A DNA stretch of 64,000 bases from Branchiostoma floridae (lineage: Eukaryota > Chordata > Leptocardii > Amphioxiformes > Branchiostomatidae), in NCBI RefSeq assembly GCF_000003815.2, contig NC_049995.1, positions 14,489,378 to 14,553,377 of the forward strand, written 5' to 3'. Below are positions 23,876 to 35,586 of the stretch, piece by piece. The position numbers and the translations under genes are program-made. The stretch's first letter is position 1; each line of letters opens with the position of its first letter. Below the pieces are notes generated by a model, which searched no databases, was not told where the DNA came from, and saw nothing but the letters and a program-made list of their open reading frames with translations.

Positions 23876-25746
23876 GCAAATAAATACACACATTAGAAAC
23901 GTTGTGTACTGACTTCCCGAAGATGTGTTTCTTGAGGAATCGCCAGAGCCGTGCCCGGGAGCTGGCCCGGAAAGCCCAGTACAGGTGCGGGTTGATCATA
24001 CTGTTAGCGATGTACAGCCGCTTCGCCACGAAGTCCTTATCCTTGTCCATGTCCATGCCCTGCTGGTTCATCACTGTGCGAACCTGAGGTGTGGACGGGA
24101 ACGACAAAAATAAACTCTCACTATTATAATAAAGAAGAACTTTATTGCACGACAATTGTACATGGTACAAAGTATGGCAACAACTCTTGCATAAAGTACA
24201 AAACAGAGGTATAGGATAAAGCTTAACATCATAGTTAACATAACAATAAGGGCTAATATGCATAATTCATTCATATAGTATCATAATGAAGTAGGCTAAT
24301 CATTAGCTTCAGTATTCTTTCTAATAGCGAAGCAGTCCTTGATATATTTGCTTTTTTTTGCATTATGGGAGTACTTTGTACCAGGTATGAACACATTTGT
24401 GTGTATAGACATATAGGACTCATCATGTCTTTAAATGATGTAAAGTTGTAAACCGTATCTCTGTTATATATCTTGTTTGACCCTTGCAGCAGGCCGATTT
24501 TATTTTCATGATTGAGTTATAATTGACAAAGATCAAACAAAAAGACACAAACAGAGCAAAATAGCTTCGTGCATTGAAACATGTCCAGGTTCGGTTACCT
24601 TTTTAGAAATTTCGTTTTTTCATTAGTATGTTTACGTAATCAGTCACATGGTGATTGTTTATCAGTATTGATCCTGAAGCCAAGAAGGCGACAGTGGTCA
24701 TTAACTTGAAAATTTGAAGTTCTGAAGATTTGAAGATTATAAGTTTTTCAATTATACATATTCCCCTGCCTTAGCATCTGAAAAAATGCCTAGTAGTAGT
24801 GGGTAACTAAACACTCAAAAGAATAAGTATTGCTAAAGGGGGTTCTTACCAAATATGGTGTGAGGCAGATGAGAAAGAACATTGACGTCACGATCATCAA
24901 GATGGCGAACTCGCGCTCCTTCTTCAGTTCTTCTGTCTTGCCTGAAGGCTGAGAGGAGGTAAGAAAGATATGAGAACAATCGGTACTTTCCAAGTGATGC
25001 CATTATAGGGGTAATAAAGGTATGAAAAAAGTTATACTTTGAGAGTGATAATCCATATTTTGTCAAATTCATTGAGTTTTAAATCTTACTTTAGAGAAAT
25101 ACAATCTAAAAAAAGAGGAGGGCATACTGTTTAAGTAGGGACAAAATTGATTCTATAGGACCCAATTTACACAGGATAGAGTGTAACATCGAATGTTTAT
25201 TGAAAGATCATTGAAAGGTAATTGAAAGAACATAGAATGATCTTCGAAGCCCTCTTATATACTGTAAATGCATTTAAGTTCGCGGGGATTTAATTTCGCG
25301 GTAGCGGGAAAATGGACTTTTCGCGGCGGTTTTAATTTCGCGGTAGCACCATGCACTGTAACCTCTTACTGTTATGAAAAAATATTCGCGGTGGTCTTAA
25401 ATTCTCGGTGAAGCGGCCACCGCGAAAACCGCGAACATTAATCCACCGCGAACATTTCTGCATTTACAGTATTATACGTGCTTGCAATACCATGAGATCC
25501 GCAGTGCGGCGCCGCATCCTGTAGAGCTCCTGTACCACAGCCAGGTTGCTGAACACCAGAACCACGATCAGGACAAATCCTGCAACGGCAGAGACGGAAT
25601 GGACATTTCAGACACTACGTCACATTGAGAAAGAGAGAACAATGCACTGTCAGAGTTCTCATCTGATACGGCCTAGGAAAATGTTTTGTTTCCTTTTCAG
25701 TCCTAAGAAAAATCAGGGTCCGTTGGTCCGTAGAGATTATCAATCT

Positions 25747-25799
<53 letters not shown>

Positions 25800-28700
25800 C
25801 CAATCAATCAGCCAATCAATCAACCAATCAATCAACCAATCAATCAATCACTAACTGACCTTGTATGACAGTGAAGTAGGCGTATCCCTGCGCCAGCGGC
25901 CTCTGGTCGTGCCAATCGTACTGACAGGAGATGCCGAACTTCTGTTTGATCTCAACAACTCCCATAAAGGGGATTGTCGTGAATAGGAGCTGGAAAGCAA
26001 AGGGAAAAAAACAACAACAACAACATCAGTGGTATAAACATACTCATAAATCATTTGAGAAAAGAAGCTGGAAGACATAATGGAAATGTTACAGTTATTT
26101 TACTCCTTAACCCGGTTAGACTAGTGAACTGGTATGTTTTTTACCGAAATGAATCATACTTCTTATGACCCTTTAATACATTTAATCGTTTTAAGAGATC
26201 CTATTCTAATGTCTAAGGCCCAAAAGTCTTTTATATCACTGTGTTTTCAAGCCTTTTTGGATAGATTCCAAACTCTTTAATAACGATTAAATCATCAACA
26301 TCAATCTATCAATCATAAGGAAATTGAAATCTTCTTTTATATCTGATATTTATTCGTAAATTTGCGTTGCTTGTTTTTGTATTCATGTATTTTATTGTTC
26401 TTGGCTGCACATTAGATAATAGTTTTCTTTTCAAACTTTCCATTTAAAGATTTCCCTCAATCTTGCATCGGCACAATGATACATTGACTCAACTTTTTAA
26501 TAAGTTACTTAATGATATCTTTAAAAAAATGTTATACCTTGTCGGTAATAGAGACACATGTAAAGAGTCAAATTTATACTTATTAATATCATTATTATTA
26601 TTATTATTTACCATTATATAATAGTGTTAGATTAGAAGATGTAATATCATAACAAGAGTATGTTTGGGGAAAATATTTGTCTTGATAGCGTCAACTCGAC
26701 TTGGGTTGCCTAAAAGTGCGATGATTAAATACCCTCATATATACATGCATGTCATATCGTTTGTTTTCACACACATGTGTTTGGGGTGAAATATCATCAT
26801 GATAATAGTTTTGGCTCGGGTTGCAAGGGTTTTGTTTGTTGACATGAAAAATAGGGCTTATACATATATCATCCGAGTCTATATCTGTATCGCATAGCCG
26901 ATAGAATAGCCTTTCGATACCACATTAAACGACCTGCTAGTGTTACACTACTTACCTTCTTTGCATATCCAATGACGTTATATAACGTTCTTGACATATC
27001 TAAGTCCGGACGTCGTTTTAAGCTAATCTTTTATCTCCTTCAAATCAAATTGACATTGCAAAGTTACCCCAGAGCAGTACTACCTCTGAATACTTTTAAT
27101 TTTACAGAATGGAGTAAAATCACATTAGATAATAAACACAGTAGACAAGACATGAACAGTCCTTAAACTAAAAATACACACATCACATCCATACAAAGAG
27201 AGAGGTCATCGAGAGATTGAGAGAGAGAGAGAGAGAGAGAGAAAGAGACAGAGAGAGACAGAGAGACAGAGAGAGAGAGAGGCATAAGAAGAGACAGAGA
27301 GAGAGACAGAGAGAGAGACACAGAGAGAGACAGGCAGAGAGAGAGAGACAGAGAGAGAGAGAGACAGAGAGAGAGAGGCAGAGAGAGAGACACAGAGACA
27401 GAGAGAGAGAGATCGTGTACTTTTTTTATTACATGTATCGTGTCCTCTCTGTATTGTACATACCGAATACGCCACCACGCCAGCCAGCACACAGAAGGCA
27501 GACTTGTAGCTGACCAACAGCTGGTATTTGAAAGGCAGCTTCAGCGCTAGCATTCTCTCCAGCGCGGAGGACACCACGCAGAGCTGAGACGCAATGTAGA
27601 ACAGGTAGGTCACGAAGGCGCGGTACTTACACCCCGTTAACTCACCTGCTGCACAGGTGCCAAACAGGTGCTCAAAGGTGGCGTGGCCGGTGGCAAAACC
27701 TGGAGAAAGGAGGGGAAGGTGAAGAAACAAGAAATCTTTTTAAAAAGCTGTGCCTTGCCGCGTATTTTATGTTATTTTGGTAAGTTAGACTAGATTCTAC
27801 CCTTAAAAATCCAGAGTTCCACATGTCGCCCCCTCCCTCCTCATTATCATAATTTATGTCAGATGAATTATTGGCACATTAAACAGGTTTTGTAAAACTT
27901 TTTGACCCACAATGAATATGCATTATTTTTTATTACAAACTAAGTTCCTTCTGATGCAATTTGTGATATATCTTTATATAAACATGGTGAGTTAAAGCGT
28001 AGATTTATTACGCTGGACCACATACAGTAACATGCGTCTAGAAGAGCGTTTTAATACTCGCCTGGAATGTACCATTGTTTAACTAAGCCATGAAACTCGG
28101 CCGCGAGTAGCCGCGAGTGAGCGAGCGAGCGATTAGCCGCGAGCGAGCGTTGGCTTGCGTCCCTAATGTCTGTGTACCCTTAGGGGTCAACTACATATGA
28201 GTATGGTCATTGTATCGAATGGTCATTACTAATTTTGAACTGTCACCTTCCAGCAAAAAGAAGGGCCTTTGGAAGGGGCTTTGGAAGGGCTGGGTTAACA
28301 GGTCCGTCCATCCATGGAACCATGGAAGAAAGCTGGCGTAAAGCCTTGCCGGCGGCAAGGCAAAAATGTGAATAAATAGTAGAACAGAAGACATGACGTC
28401 ACGCTTAAGGACTTCGACTAAACTGGTGCTCAAATGTGGCAAGAGCTGCATAAAATAACAAAACAAGGAAATTAGATATGATATACGCAAACACACACAC
28501 ACAAACGCACACACACACACACACACACAAATACAGACAAACACACATACATATGGAAACACACACAAATACAAACACACAGAGAAGCAAACAAAAAAAC
28601 TCACTTCACTTCCTTGTAGTAAAGTCAAAATAAAACGATATAGACAAATGACATACTAGTATTTTGAGCTTTAAACGTTTAAATGTGATATGATTTGAAT

Positions 28701-31700
28701 ACAACATATGATAGGAGATGAATTGTATCTTATTTCCGCCATATGTTTTCATAGCAGAGAAAATTGATGGAGGAACAACATATGAATTGTTTACATCGAT
28801 TATACATATCCCAAATAAAAATCCGGGTTCACACGTGCGTATATATTCAAGTCCATGTGAGGTCCCTGTGGAATTTTTAGCCTCTACCAGGCTCCATAGG
28901 TCGCTGGGAAATTGGTAAAAATTGGAGAAATATATAACATGCCAGAGGAGCTAGCTACCAGCTAACGCCTCTGGCATGTTATGTGTCTGTCTTTGTCTAC
29001 TTTATATTTTTTCCAGCAACCTGTGGAGCCTGGTAGAGGCTAAGACTCCCATACCAAACTCACACGTACTTGAATATATACGCACGTATGAAACCACTTA
29101 AGCTAGGGGCACAACCCGCCGTACTTGCAAGTGCGTGCTGTCTACGTGCCAAAACGTGGGCAATCTTTTGGTATCCGTAAGTGGTAAGTACCGTCTCCGT
29201 ACGAACACGTGGCGATTCCCACGGATTTGGGAGCACGCAGACACGCCGTAGAAATTTAAGTGCATGCAGAACTTTCTCTGCGTTCGGGCTGCGGATTCGC
29301 CCTCCGTATGTGCCAGTACGGGCGACGCACCTGCCATGTACAGACTGAACGTTTTCAGGAATACGTGGCGGACGTGGCCTCCACAAAAAACGTACGGACA
29401 AATTGCACGTACGGCGGGTTGTGACCCAGGCTTTAATAAGCATTTATTTACCGTTTGGATAAGAGCAGTAGTAGACTTCGGGGTGCGGTGACCAAAGTAA
29501 TTTCATTGTCAACCTACTAGCCTTTGGTAATAGCTCTACATTCTAGCTATGTGGTAGGCAGTCCATCCTCCTAACGCCCGGTCCCCAACGGCATTACCTT
29601 ATGGGGCCCTGCTATCCCATGCCCTATCCGTGGTTATTATGATTGTCGCCACAAACAAGCTGTCAACCAATCAGAGAATAGGCCTTTCTTGGGCTTGTTG
29701 TTGTCGCAAGCTGTCTCGCAAAGGCCGCTGGGAAGCTACCAGCCAATCATGCTACGTCTTACATGGCTCCATCCTCCTACGCCCGATCCCCAACGGCTGA
29801 CTGCCCATATAAGGGTAAGCTCATTAATATTTATAAGTAGGGCGGTCCCTAACTGGTCTGAGTACACAAGGTAGCAGAGGTAACACAGGAAGTTTTGACA
29901 CGACTGTGCTTCCTCTGCGTAGGAGAATGTAGGTAGTCAAATTAACAAAAAGATCAATAAAATCACTCAAAAGCTAAAAAAGAGTCCTGAAGAAAGGCCG
30001 CTGTTGGGAAGGCTTTTAAAAGCGCATAAACGAATCTACCAGAGTAATGCTGTCGTTATAATTAGAATTAAAGGCTTTTTGGCACTATCGAGCTTGGCCC
30101 TTACCGTGTCTCCGTGATAGCCTGGTATCCAGCCGTAATATAGCTCCCGAGTCTCTTCTCTCCTCTCTGCAATTAAAGAGAGGAGAGAAGAGACTCGGGA
30201 GCTATATTACGGCTGGATACCAGCCTAACCGTAAGTACCACTCTCTTTAAAACTAATGCGGTTCCGAAAGACAGAAACAAGCAAACAAAACTTATCAAAC
30301 AGCATCCCTGCTGCTGTGTTCTCACATGCAATAATTATAACCTATACAAAAAGGTGGATAACCCTTTACGATCATTGAAAAACTAGCACTAACAGCCGAC
30401 CGCTAGATCCGTGCACGCAATGGTTGAGTACGTACAGNNNNNNNNNNNNNNNNNNNNNNNNNNNNNNNNNNNNNNNNNNNNNNNNNNNNNNNNNNNNNNN
30501 NNNNNNNNNNNNNNNNNNNNNNNNNNNNNNNNNNNNNNNNNNNNNNNNNNNNNNNNNNNNNNNNNNNNNNNNNNNNNNNNNNNNNNNNNNNNNNNNNNNN
30601 NNNNNNNNNNNNNNNNNNNNNNNNNNNNNNNNNNNNNNNNNNNNNNNNNNNNNNNNNNNNNNNNNNNNNNNNNNNNNNNNNNNNNNNNNNNNNNNNNNNN
30701 NNNNNNNNNNNNNNNNNNNNNNNNNNNNNNNNNNNNNNNNNNNNNNNNNNNNNNNNNNNNNNNNNNNNNNNNNNNNNNNNNNNNNNNNNNNNNNNNNNNN
30801 NNNNNNNNNNNNNNNNNNNNNNNNNNNNNNNNNNNNNNNNNNNNNNNNNNNNNNNNNNNNNNNNNNNNNNNNNNNNNNNNNNNNNNNNNNGTGCGGTTCG
30901 CAGAACACTACCAAAAACATACACTTAGGCATACCAAGTTTGACCGCCTAGAATACACTCTTAGCAATGTTGCCTCTAAGCACTAGCCTAACCCTAACCC
31001 TAACCCTAGCGGTTAGTGCTTAAGTCATATCTCGGCAAGTAAGCACCCGATTCCAAAACGGTTTGCAGATTACAAATCGGTACCAACATAAAGTTTGTAA
31101 TGATACCAAGTTTGACCGCCTAGAATACACTCTTAGCAATGTTGCATCTAAGCACTAGCCTAACACCCTAGCGGTTAGTGCTTAAGTCATATCTCGGCAA
31201 GTAAGCACCCAACTTCAAAACGGTTTCCAGATTACAAATCTGTACCAACATACCTTTGTAATGATACCAAGTTTGACCGCCTAGAATACACTCTTAGCAA
31301 TGTTGCCTCTAAGCACTAGCCTAACCCTAACCCTAACCCTAGCGGTTAGTGCTTAAGTCATATCTCGGCAAGTAAGCACCCAATTTCAAAACGGTTTGCA
31401 GATTACAAATATGTACCAACATACCTTTGTAATGATACCAAGTTTGACCGCCTAGAATACACTCTTAGCAGAATGGAACACCCCGTGCACGTGTAGTTAT
31501 TCCCAAAGGCACAGGCGTAGTTCGAATCACTTCCATTTTAACACTTTCTCGTCACCATCAACAAAGAAAACAAACAAACAAACAAACAGAAAGCATAAAC
31601 AAACTAGAAAGGCCGACATTTGCTTAAGAGCAAATACAGCATATTTCAGCCATACCCCTTCCCACGCAACATTGGACTGTTCCAAATCACCCCTGCGCAA

Positions 31701-34700
31701 AAATGGAACATCCTCTTAACAGTACATTATCCCCCAAAGTGGACTGGTATTGTGAATTGATTCCAGGTAAAAACAGAGCTTGCTTCTATTTTTCAGAAAA
31801 TGACAATAATCACACCTTCCATTCAGAAAATTTTCATCATGACTGAAAATTGTTGAATGACTTCATGTAATGTCATTAACAATTTTCAGTACGATAACTA
31901 GGTGTAAGTTTAAAAAAGTATAAGCTCCTTGTGATGTGGGTACATTTATTATTGCAGTGAAATTTTTCTATTCAAGTAGGGCATACGATTTAATAATTAT
32001 CAAGCAGGTGCAGGTACTGTAGGAGCGTTTGTTTTCTTCAAGCTGTAAAACTGTTAAACTGTTTTACTTTGTATGCAATCAGCCATCGAGCCTATTCTTA
32101 TTTTAGTTTAACAACTTCCTGCCAGACCCGGAAGATACGATTGAACCTTGTTCGAGGATTTATTTTCGTCTGTCTGGTCAGTCTGTTCACCCTGGCGCTG
32201 AGAGTGTTTTATTGGGCTGAAACTCTGGCAGTTTAAAGTTACTTACAATTTAAATGTTCAAAGTTTATGTCAAACAACAACAGCACTAGGAAATGTGGCC
32301 ACTATAGACAAGTGGTCACTATAGAGAAAATGCTGATCTATTGACTAGGAGCCATATGTACACATGATTTCAGTACACTGATCATTAATCATATAAACAT
32401 TGCACAGGTAAGCCAATTGTTTAGATGTACAATTAAGTTCAAATAATTCTGAAGAGAAATATTGATGAGAAAATAATCATTCTCGCCACTGTCTAACTTA
32501 TAATTACGTATCAAAACTAAACGCAGATTTTCTAACTAACGCACCTTTCGCCGACTTCATCAAGGGACCGCCGGCTAGCAAACACGGCTGTTGATTAGAC
32601 TTAGAGTTTCAAACAGTCATGTGCTGTGTGCCAGTTGACAGCGAACTTCGTGCTACGTGATGTTTTACATTGCTTGGACCTTCTTTCCTACAGCGGTGCT
32701 TCTACAAAATATTTAGACTGTAACACTGAGTCCCACATGTTTTATAGAATAGAATTTGACGCAGTACAGCGTTTTTTGCTGGGTATTTTTCTTCAAACAT
32801 GTCCGTGGGAATATCAGCGAGGCGGCGACGTAGGGATATCAGACCGTCAACAAAAGTCGCACGGCGGCTAACGGCGCAGCGAAGATACTAGCGCTATAAA
32901 TAAGCGCTTCAACTAAGGATGGCAACCCGTACAATATTTTTGTATACTGTTGAGCTAAGTAAAGTTTGTTGTTTTTGAGGTTTTAGTTGTCTTTGAAGCT
33001 TTGACCCGAAATATTTTAAAGTCAAACTGCTGAAGAGAAGTAAGTGACTGCTACGATTATCGTAGATATGGCCCTAAAAATGCTGATAAAAGAAGCCTTC
33101 TCAATAGTCTAAAATGCAAGAGCTTCCGGGGGGGGGGGGCTTCGCCCACCTGGGTCCCCCCCACAGTGGCCCTGCCCCTGGACCCTGCCAGGGACATTCG
33201 GCGGCCCCCGGACCCCTGTCCGACGCTTTGAAAAAATCCTGGCGAGAAGTCTGTACGGCCTGAGTCTTCAAGTTAACGTATTGTGTGGTCCCGCTTATGA
33301 ATATTAATTAGCATTCGCTTTCCTCTTCGCTGATTGGCTGAATCATTAATGGAATTAACTCTTCCTGCCGGCTAGACGCAGGTGCAGATGTCGGCTCTGT
33401 GGGATGAACGTCCGAAAGGTCATGGCATGGAGAACGAAAGAAAACCAATTTCCCCTAAAAAAAGTGCTGTAATTAAGCCTTTTACAGTACTTTATGCCAA
33501 AAATTTTACTTGGATCATTTTACCAACTATCTTATGCCTATCTATACCAAATGTTACTCATACCAGGGTACAGGGGTGCAAAATATACCGTTATAAGACC
33601 GTCAACAACAGTCGCACGTGCACGGAGCTAACAGCGCAGCGAAAATACCATCGCTAGCGTTTCAACTTCGGATAACAAGTTATAAGTACTGTTGAACTCA
33701 GTAACGTTAAAGTTTGTTTTTAGTTGCCTTTGACGGTTTGACCTGAAATAGTGTTACGCTAAACTCCTGAAGAGAAGTTAAGTGACTGCTGCGATTATCA
33801 TAGATATGCCCCTAAGAACTGATACAATATAAAGCCTTCTGAATAGTGTAAAATGCGAGAGCCTTAGGCGGGCTTCGCTCCCCCTGGCGGGAACACTGCT
33901 ATATACGGGATCATGAGGCCCCGCTTATGAATATTAATTAGCCTTTGGCCTCCTCTTCGCTGATTGGCTATGTCTTTGATCCAATTAACTCTCCGGCTGA
34001 CGCGCACAGGTGTGGCTCTGTGCGGGGTCACGGAAGGTCACGTCAGGAGGCCAAAAGAAAACAAATTTCCCCTCAGAAAAGTGCCAAAATTAATCATTTT
34101 AAAGTTGTTTATGTCAAAAATTTTACTTGAATCTTGTTACCAAGTATCTAATGCCTATCTATACCAAATTTCAGGTCATTTAATTGTAATACCAGGGTAC
34201 AGGAGCCAAAAGTGTCCTTTTTTGGTCAAAAATTGGCCAAAAATCGCAAAAATAAGCATTTTGTTGCACTGTACACCAAAAGTGTTATTGAATTTATATG
34301 AAGGGATTATCAAGGCACATCTGTGTCAAATTTCAGCTCATTCGGTTGCAATACCAAGGTACAGGAGCCAAAAGTGTCCTTTTTTGGTCAAAAATTGGTA
34401 AAAAAATCGCAAAAATAAGCATTTTGTTGTACTGTACACCAAAAGTGTTATTGAATTTATATGGGGGCGTTATCAAGGCACATCTCTGTCAAATTTCAGC
34501 TCATTTGGTTGTAATACCAGGGTACAGGGGCCAAAAGTGTCCTTTTTTGGTCAAAAATTGGTCAAAAAATCGCAAAAATAAGCATTTTGTTGTACTGTAC
34601 ACCAAAAGTGTTATCTAATTTATATGGGGGCATTATCAAGGCACATCTCTGTCAAATTTCAGCTCATTTGGTTGTAATACCAGGGTACAGGGGCCAAAAT

Positions 34701-35184
34701 ATACAGTTTTGGTCTAAAATTGACCAAAAAATCTCAATAAAATCATTTTAGAGGCAGATATGAAAAAACTGAGAAAAAGCATCAAGGTATTGGCCCATTC
34801 TACCCCTGTGCCAAATTTCAGGTCATTCGGTCCAGGAACGGCGGAGATGAATCACTTTGAAGATTTGACAGGAGAAAGAAGAAAGAAAGAAAGAAAGAAA
34901 GAAGAAACATTACGAATACAATATATTTCACCATACTATGTATGGCTGAAATATAAAAAAAAGTACTTACACCCAGCCGCTAGATCTGTGCAGGCGATGG
35001 CGAGTACGAGCAGCCGGGGAATGCTCTTGCCTCCCTTCAGCAATCCCCTCACCAGCACCGTGATCAGTACAGAGTTTGGGATGACTATGCCAAAGAAAAA
35101 CATCAGGGCCGTACCCGCCTTGGCCCAGTTGATGACGTGGTTGTTGGTGGCCCATGTCCAGTTGTCACACTTAAACTTGTCCAT
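23802..35184 (-). CDS. Prostanoid-receptor-like class A GPCR, six exons
   Basis: Exons (minus strand): 35184-34971, 27699-27464, 25989-25860, 25579-25491, 24948-24850 and 24083-23802. All junctions are GT-AG with compatible phases (1, 0, 1, 0, 0), giving 349 codons. TM1 is about residues 23-46, TM2 57-80, TM3 about 95-120 with E119-R120-M in place of DRY, TM4 about 136-150 and TM5 about 190-215. TM6 is about 234-258 and TM7 274-295 with N287-P-H-L-Y. C95 and C172 can form the usual TM3-ECL2 disulphide. Arg278 lies nine residues before the N of NPxxY, the position of the Arg that binds the ligand carboxylate in prostanoid receptors. E-R-x and the P-F-x-Y after TM3 also fit that family. The prostanoid ECL2 signature G-T-W-C is missing, so the ligand is uncertain. 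After helix 8 the frame runs into a CA microsatellite and ends in a Val-Cys run at TGA. An alternative first exon may exist near 30.4 kb. Confidence 0.8.
23808..23880. repeat. CA microsatellite inside the last GPCR exon
   Basis: About 65 bp of (CA)n on the plus strand, read as alternating Val-Cys codons at the receptor C-terminus. Its length decides which frame follows. Confidence 0.95.
25262..25469. mobile_element. TA-flanked MITE in intron 4 of the GPCR gene
   Basis: Inverted termini CTGTAAATGCATTTAAGTTC and CTGTAAATGCAGAAATGTTC are flanked by TA on both sides. The interior is rich in 'cgcggt' and 'aatttcgcggtagc'. The TA duplication suggests a Tc1/mariner-type source. Another nearly full copy is at 40331-40498, and left-end fragments are at about 46054-46107 and 46574-46620. 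Confidence 0.85.
25741..25855. repeat. (ATCA)n microsatellite
   Basis: About 28 tetranucleotide units, starting 5 bp beyond the donor of GPCR exon 3. Confidence 0.95.
26080..27160. other. GPCR intron 2, AT-rich
   Basis: No exon, RNA gene or recognisable repeat beyond a short ATT run near 26585. Confidence 0.5.
27205..27415. repeat. (GA)n polypurine tract
   Basis: About 210 bp of GAGAGACAGA-type sequence starts about 50 bp into the intron after GPCR exon 2. Frames through it (Ser-Leu or Arg-Glu runs) are not coding. Confidence 0.95.
28490..28590. repeat. CA microsatellite in GPCR intron 1
   Basis: An interrupted (CA)n tract; no coding meaning. Confidence 0.9.
28877..29042. mobile_element. 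MITE of the TTAGCCTCTACCAGGCTCC family
   Basis: Inverted ends TTAGCCTCTACCAGGCTCC and GGAGCCTGGTAGAGGCTA, with an internal palindrome around 'aacatgccagagg' and 'cctctggcatgtt'. It sits between the arms of another inverted repeat, 'acgtgcgtatatattcaagt' (28833-28852 and 29068-29087), which suggests nesting. No 8-bp duplication is visible here. Confidence 0.8.
29102..29432. mobile_element. TTAA-flanked inverted-repeat element, 331 bp
   Basis: TTAA lies on both sides (29098-29101 and 29433-29436). The ends GCTAGGGGCACAACCCGCC and, from the right, AGCCTGGGTCACAACCCGCC are inverted over about 24 bp. A TTAA target suggests a piggyBac- or Kolobok-type source. No transposase is present. Confidence 0.8.
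30118..30225. repeat. Near-perfect palindrome with 46-bp arms
   Basis: The left arm from about 30122 (CTGGTATCCAGCCGTAATAT ...) to 30168 is the reverse complement of about 30176-30222. Only about 8 bases (GCAATTAA) lie between the arms. A transcript would form a long hairpin. It lies in intron 1 of the GPCR gene and is probably a short inverted-repeat transposon. Confidence 0.9.
30398..30437 (-). pseudogene. Partial second copy of GPCR first exon, cut by gap
   Basis: On the minus strand this reads T-I-A-C-T-D-L-A-V-G and then T/GTTAGT, matching the end of exon 1 (A-I-A-C-T-D-L-A-A-G, T/GTAAGT) in sequence, phase and splice position. The rest is hidden in the N run. It may be an alternative first exon, a second receptor gene or a broken copy. 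Confidence 0.55.
30438..30890. other. Assembly gap (N run)
   Basis: About 450 unknown bases between the duplicated exon end and the satellite array. Confidence 0.99.
30930..31470. repeat. Satellite of about 170 bp containing telomere-type CCCTAA
   Basis: 'accaagtttgaccgcctaga' starts at about 30937, 31108, 31268 and 31439, giving units of about 160-171 bp. Two units hold CCTAACCCTAACCCTAACCC, a short vertebrate-type telomere repeat; a third has it shortened. A stem 'taagcacta ... tagtgctta' encloses the CCCTAA block. Confidence 0.9.
32840..34030. repeat. Two diverged copies of a segment of about 650 bp
   Basis: The blocks 'gaccgtcaacaa', 'agcgcagcgaa', 'aagtgactgct.cgattatc', 'ccgcttatgaatattaatta' and 'cctcttcgctgattggct' occur in the same order at about 32840-33430 and 33597-34040. 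The segment ends before the 163-bp array. Confidence 0.75.
34140..34800. repeat. Tandem repeat of about 163 bp, four copies
   Basis: 'tatcaaggcacatct', 'gtcaaatttcagctcat', 'aataccagggtacagg', 'aaagtgtccttttttggtca' and 'aagcattttgttg' recur with starts near 34308, 34471 and 34634, plus an earlier partial copy. Because 163 is not a multiple of 3, the long frames through it are not a repeat protein. The array lies just beyond GPCR exon 1, in intron 1. Confidence 0.9.
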
Positions 35185-35586
35185 GTTTACCAGTCTTACC
35201 TATAAACGATGAGGCGATATTTAGCCGTGCGATTCGTTTGTGGTAAGATTGCAAGCTAGACTTTACGTAGGTCGTGCGATCGCCTCACCTAAAGTTGCGG
35301 CGAAATTTAGTCGTACGATTCGTTTGATGTAACGTCCTTGGTTTGTGGTAAAATTGCAAGCTAGACGTCACATTGGTCATAGGTGGTGCGATCGTCTCAC
35401 CTATTTAACGTTTCTGAGCAATTTAGTCGTACGATTGGTTTGTCGTTAGCCTGAGTACCATCATCCGCCGATCCTATACTTTGGGTACCTTCGGGTACCT
35501 TCGGCATCTGTCGGAACTCGCCATCGGAACGTTCGACACTCACTCGGGTGATCCCGAGTACAATGTACTACAATTTCGGGTTACAC

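Noticed and set aside
27206-27460. Ser-Leu-rich extension of GPCR exon 2
   Set aside because: A strong donor (TCG/GTATGT at 27464) precedes it; the rest is a GA/CT tract in the intron.
30980-31015. True telomere
   Set aside because: Only three or four CCCTAA units lie inside a longer satellite, with genes on both sides.
33964-34618. Apparent repeat protein with YRSQKCPFLVKNW motifs
   Set aside because: The DNA unit is about 163 bp, not a multiple of three, so the frame is not kept; there is no start or splice context.
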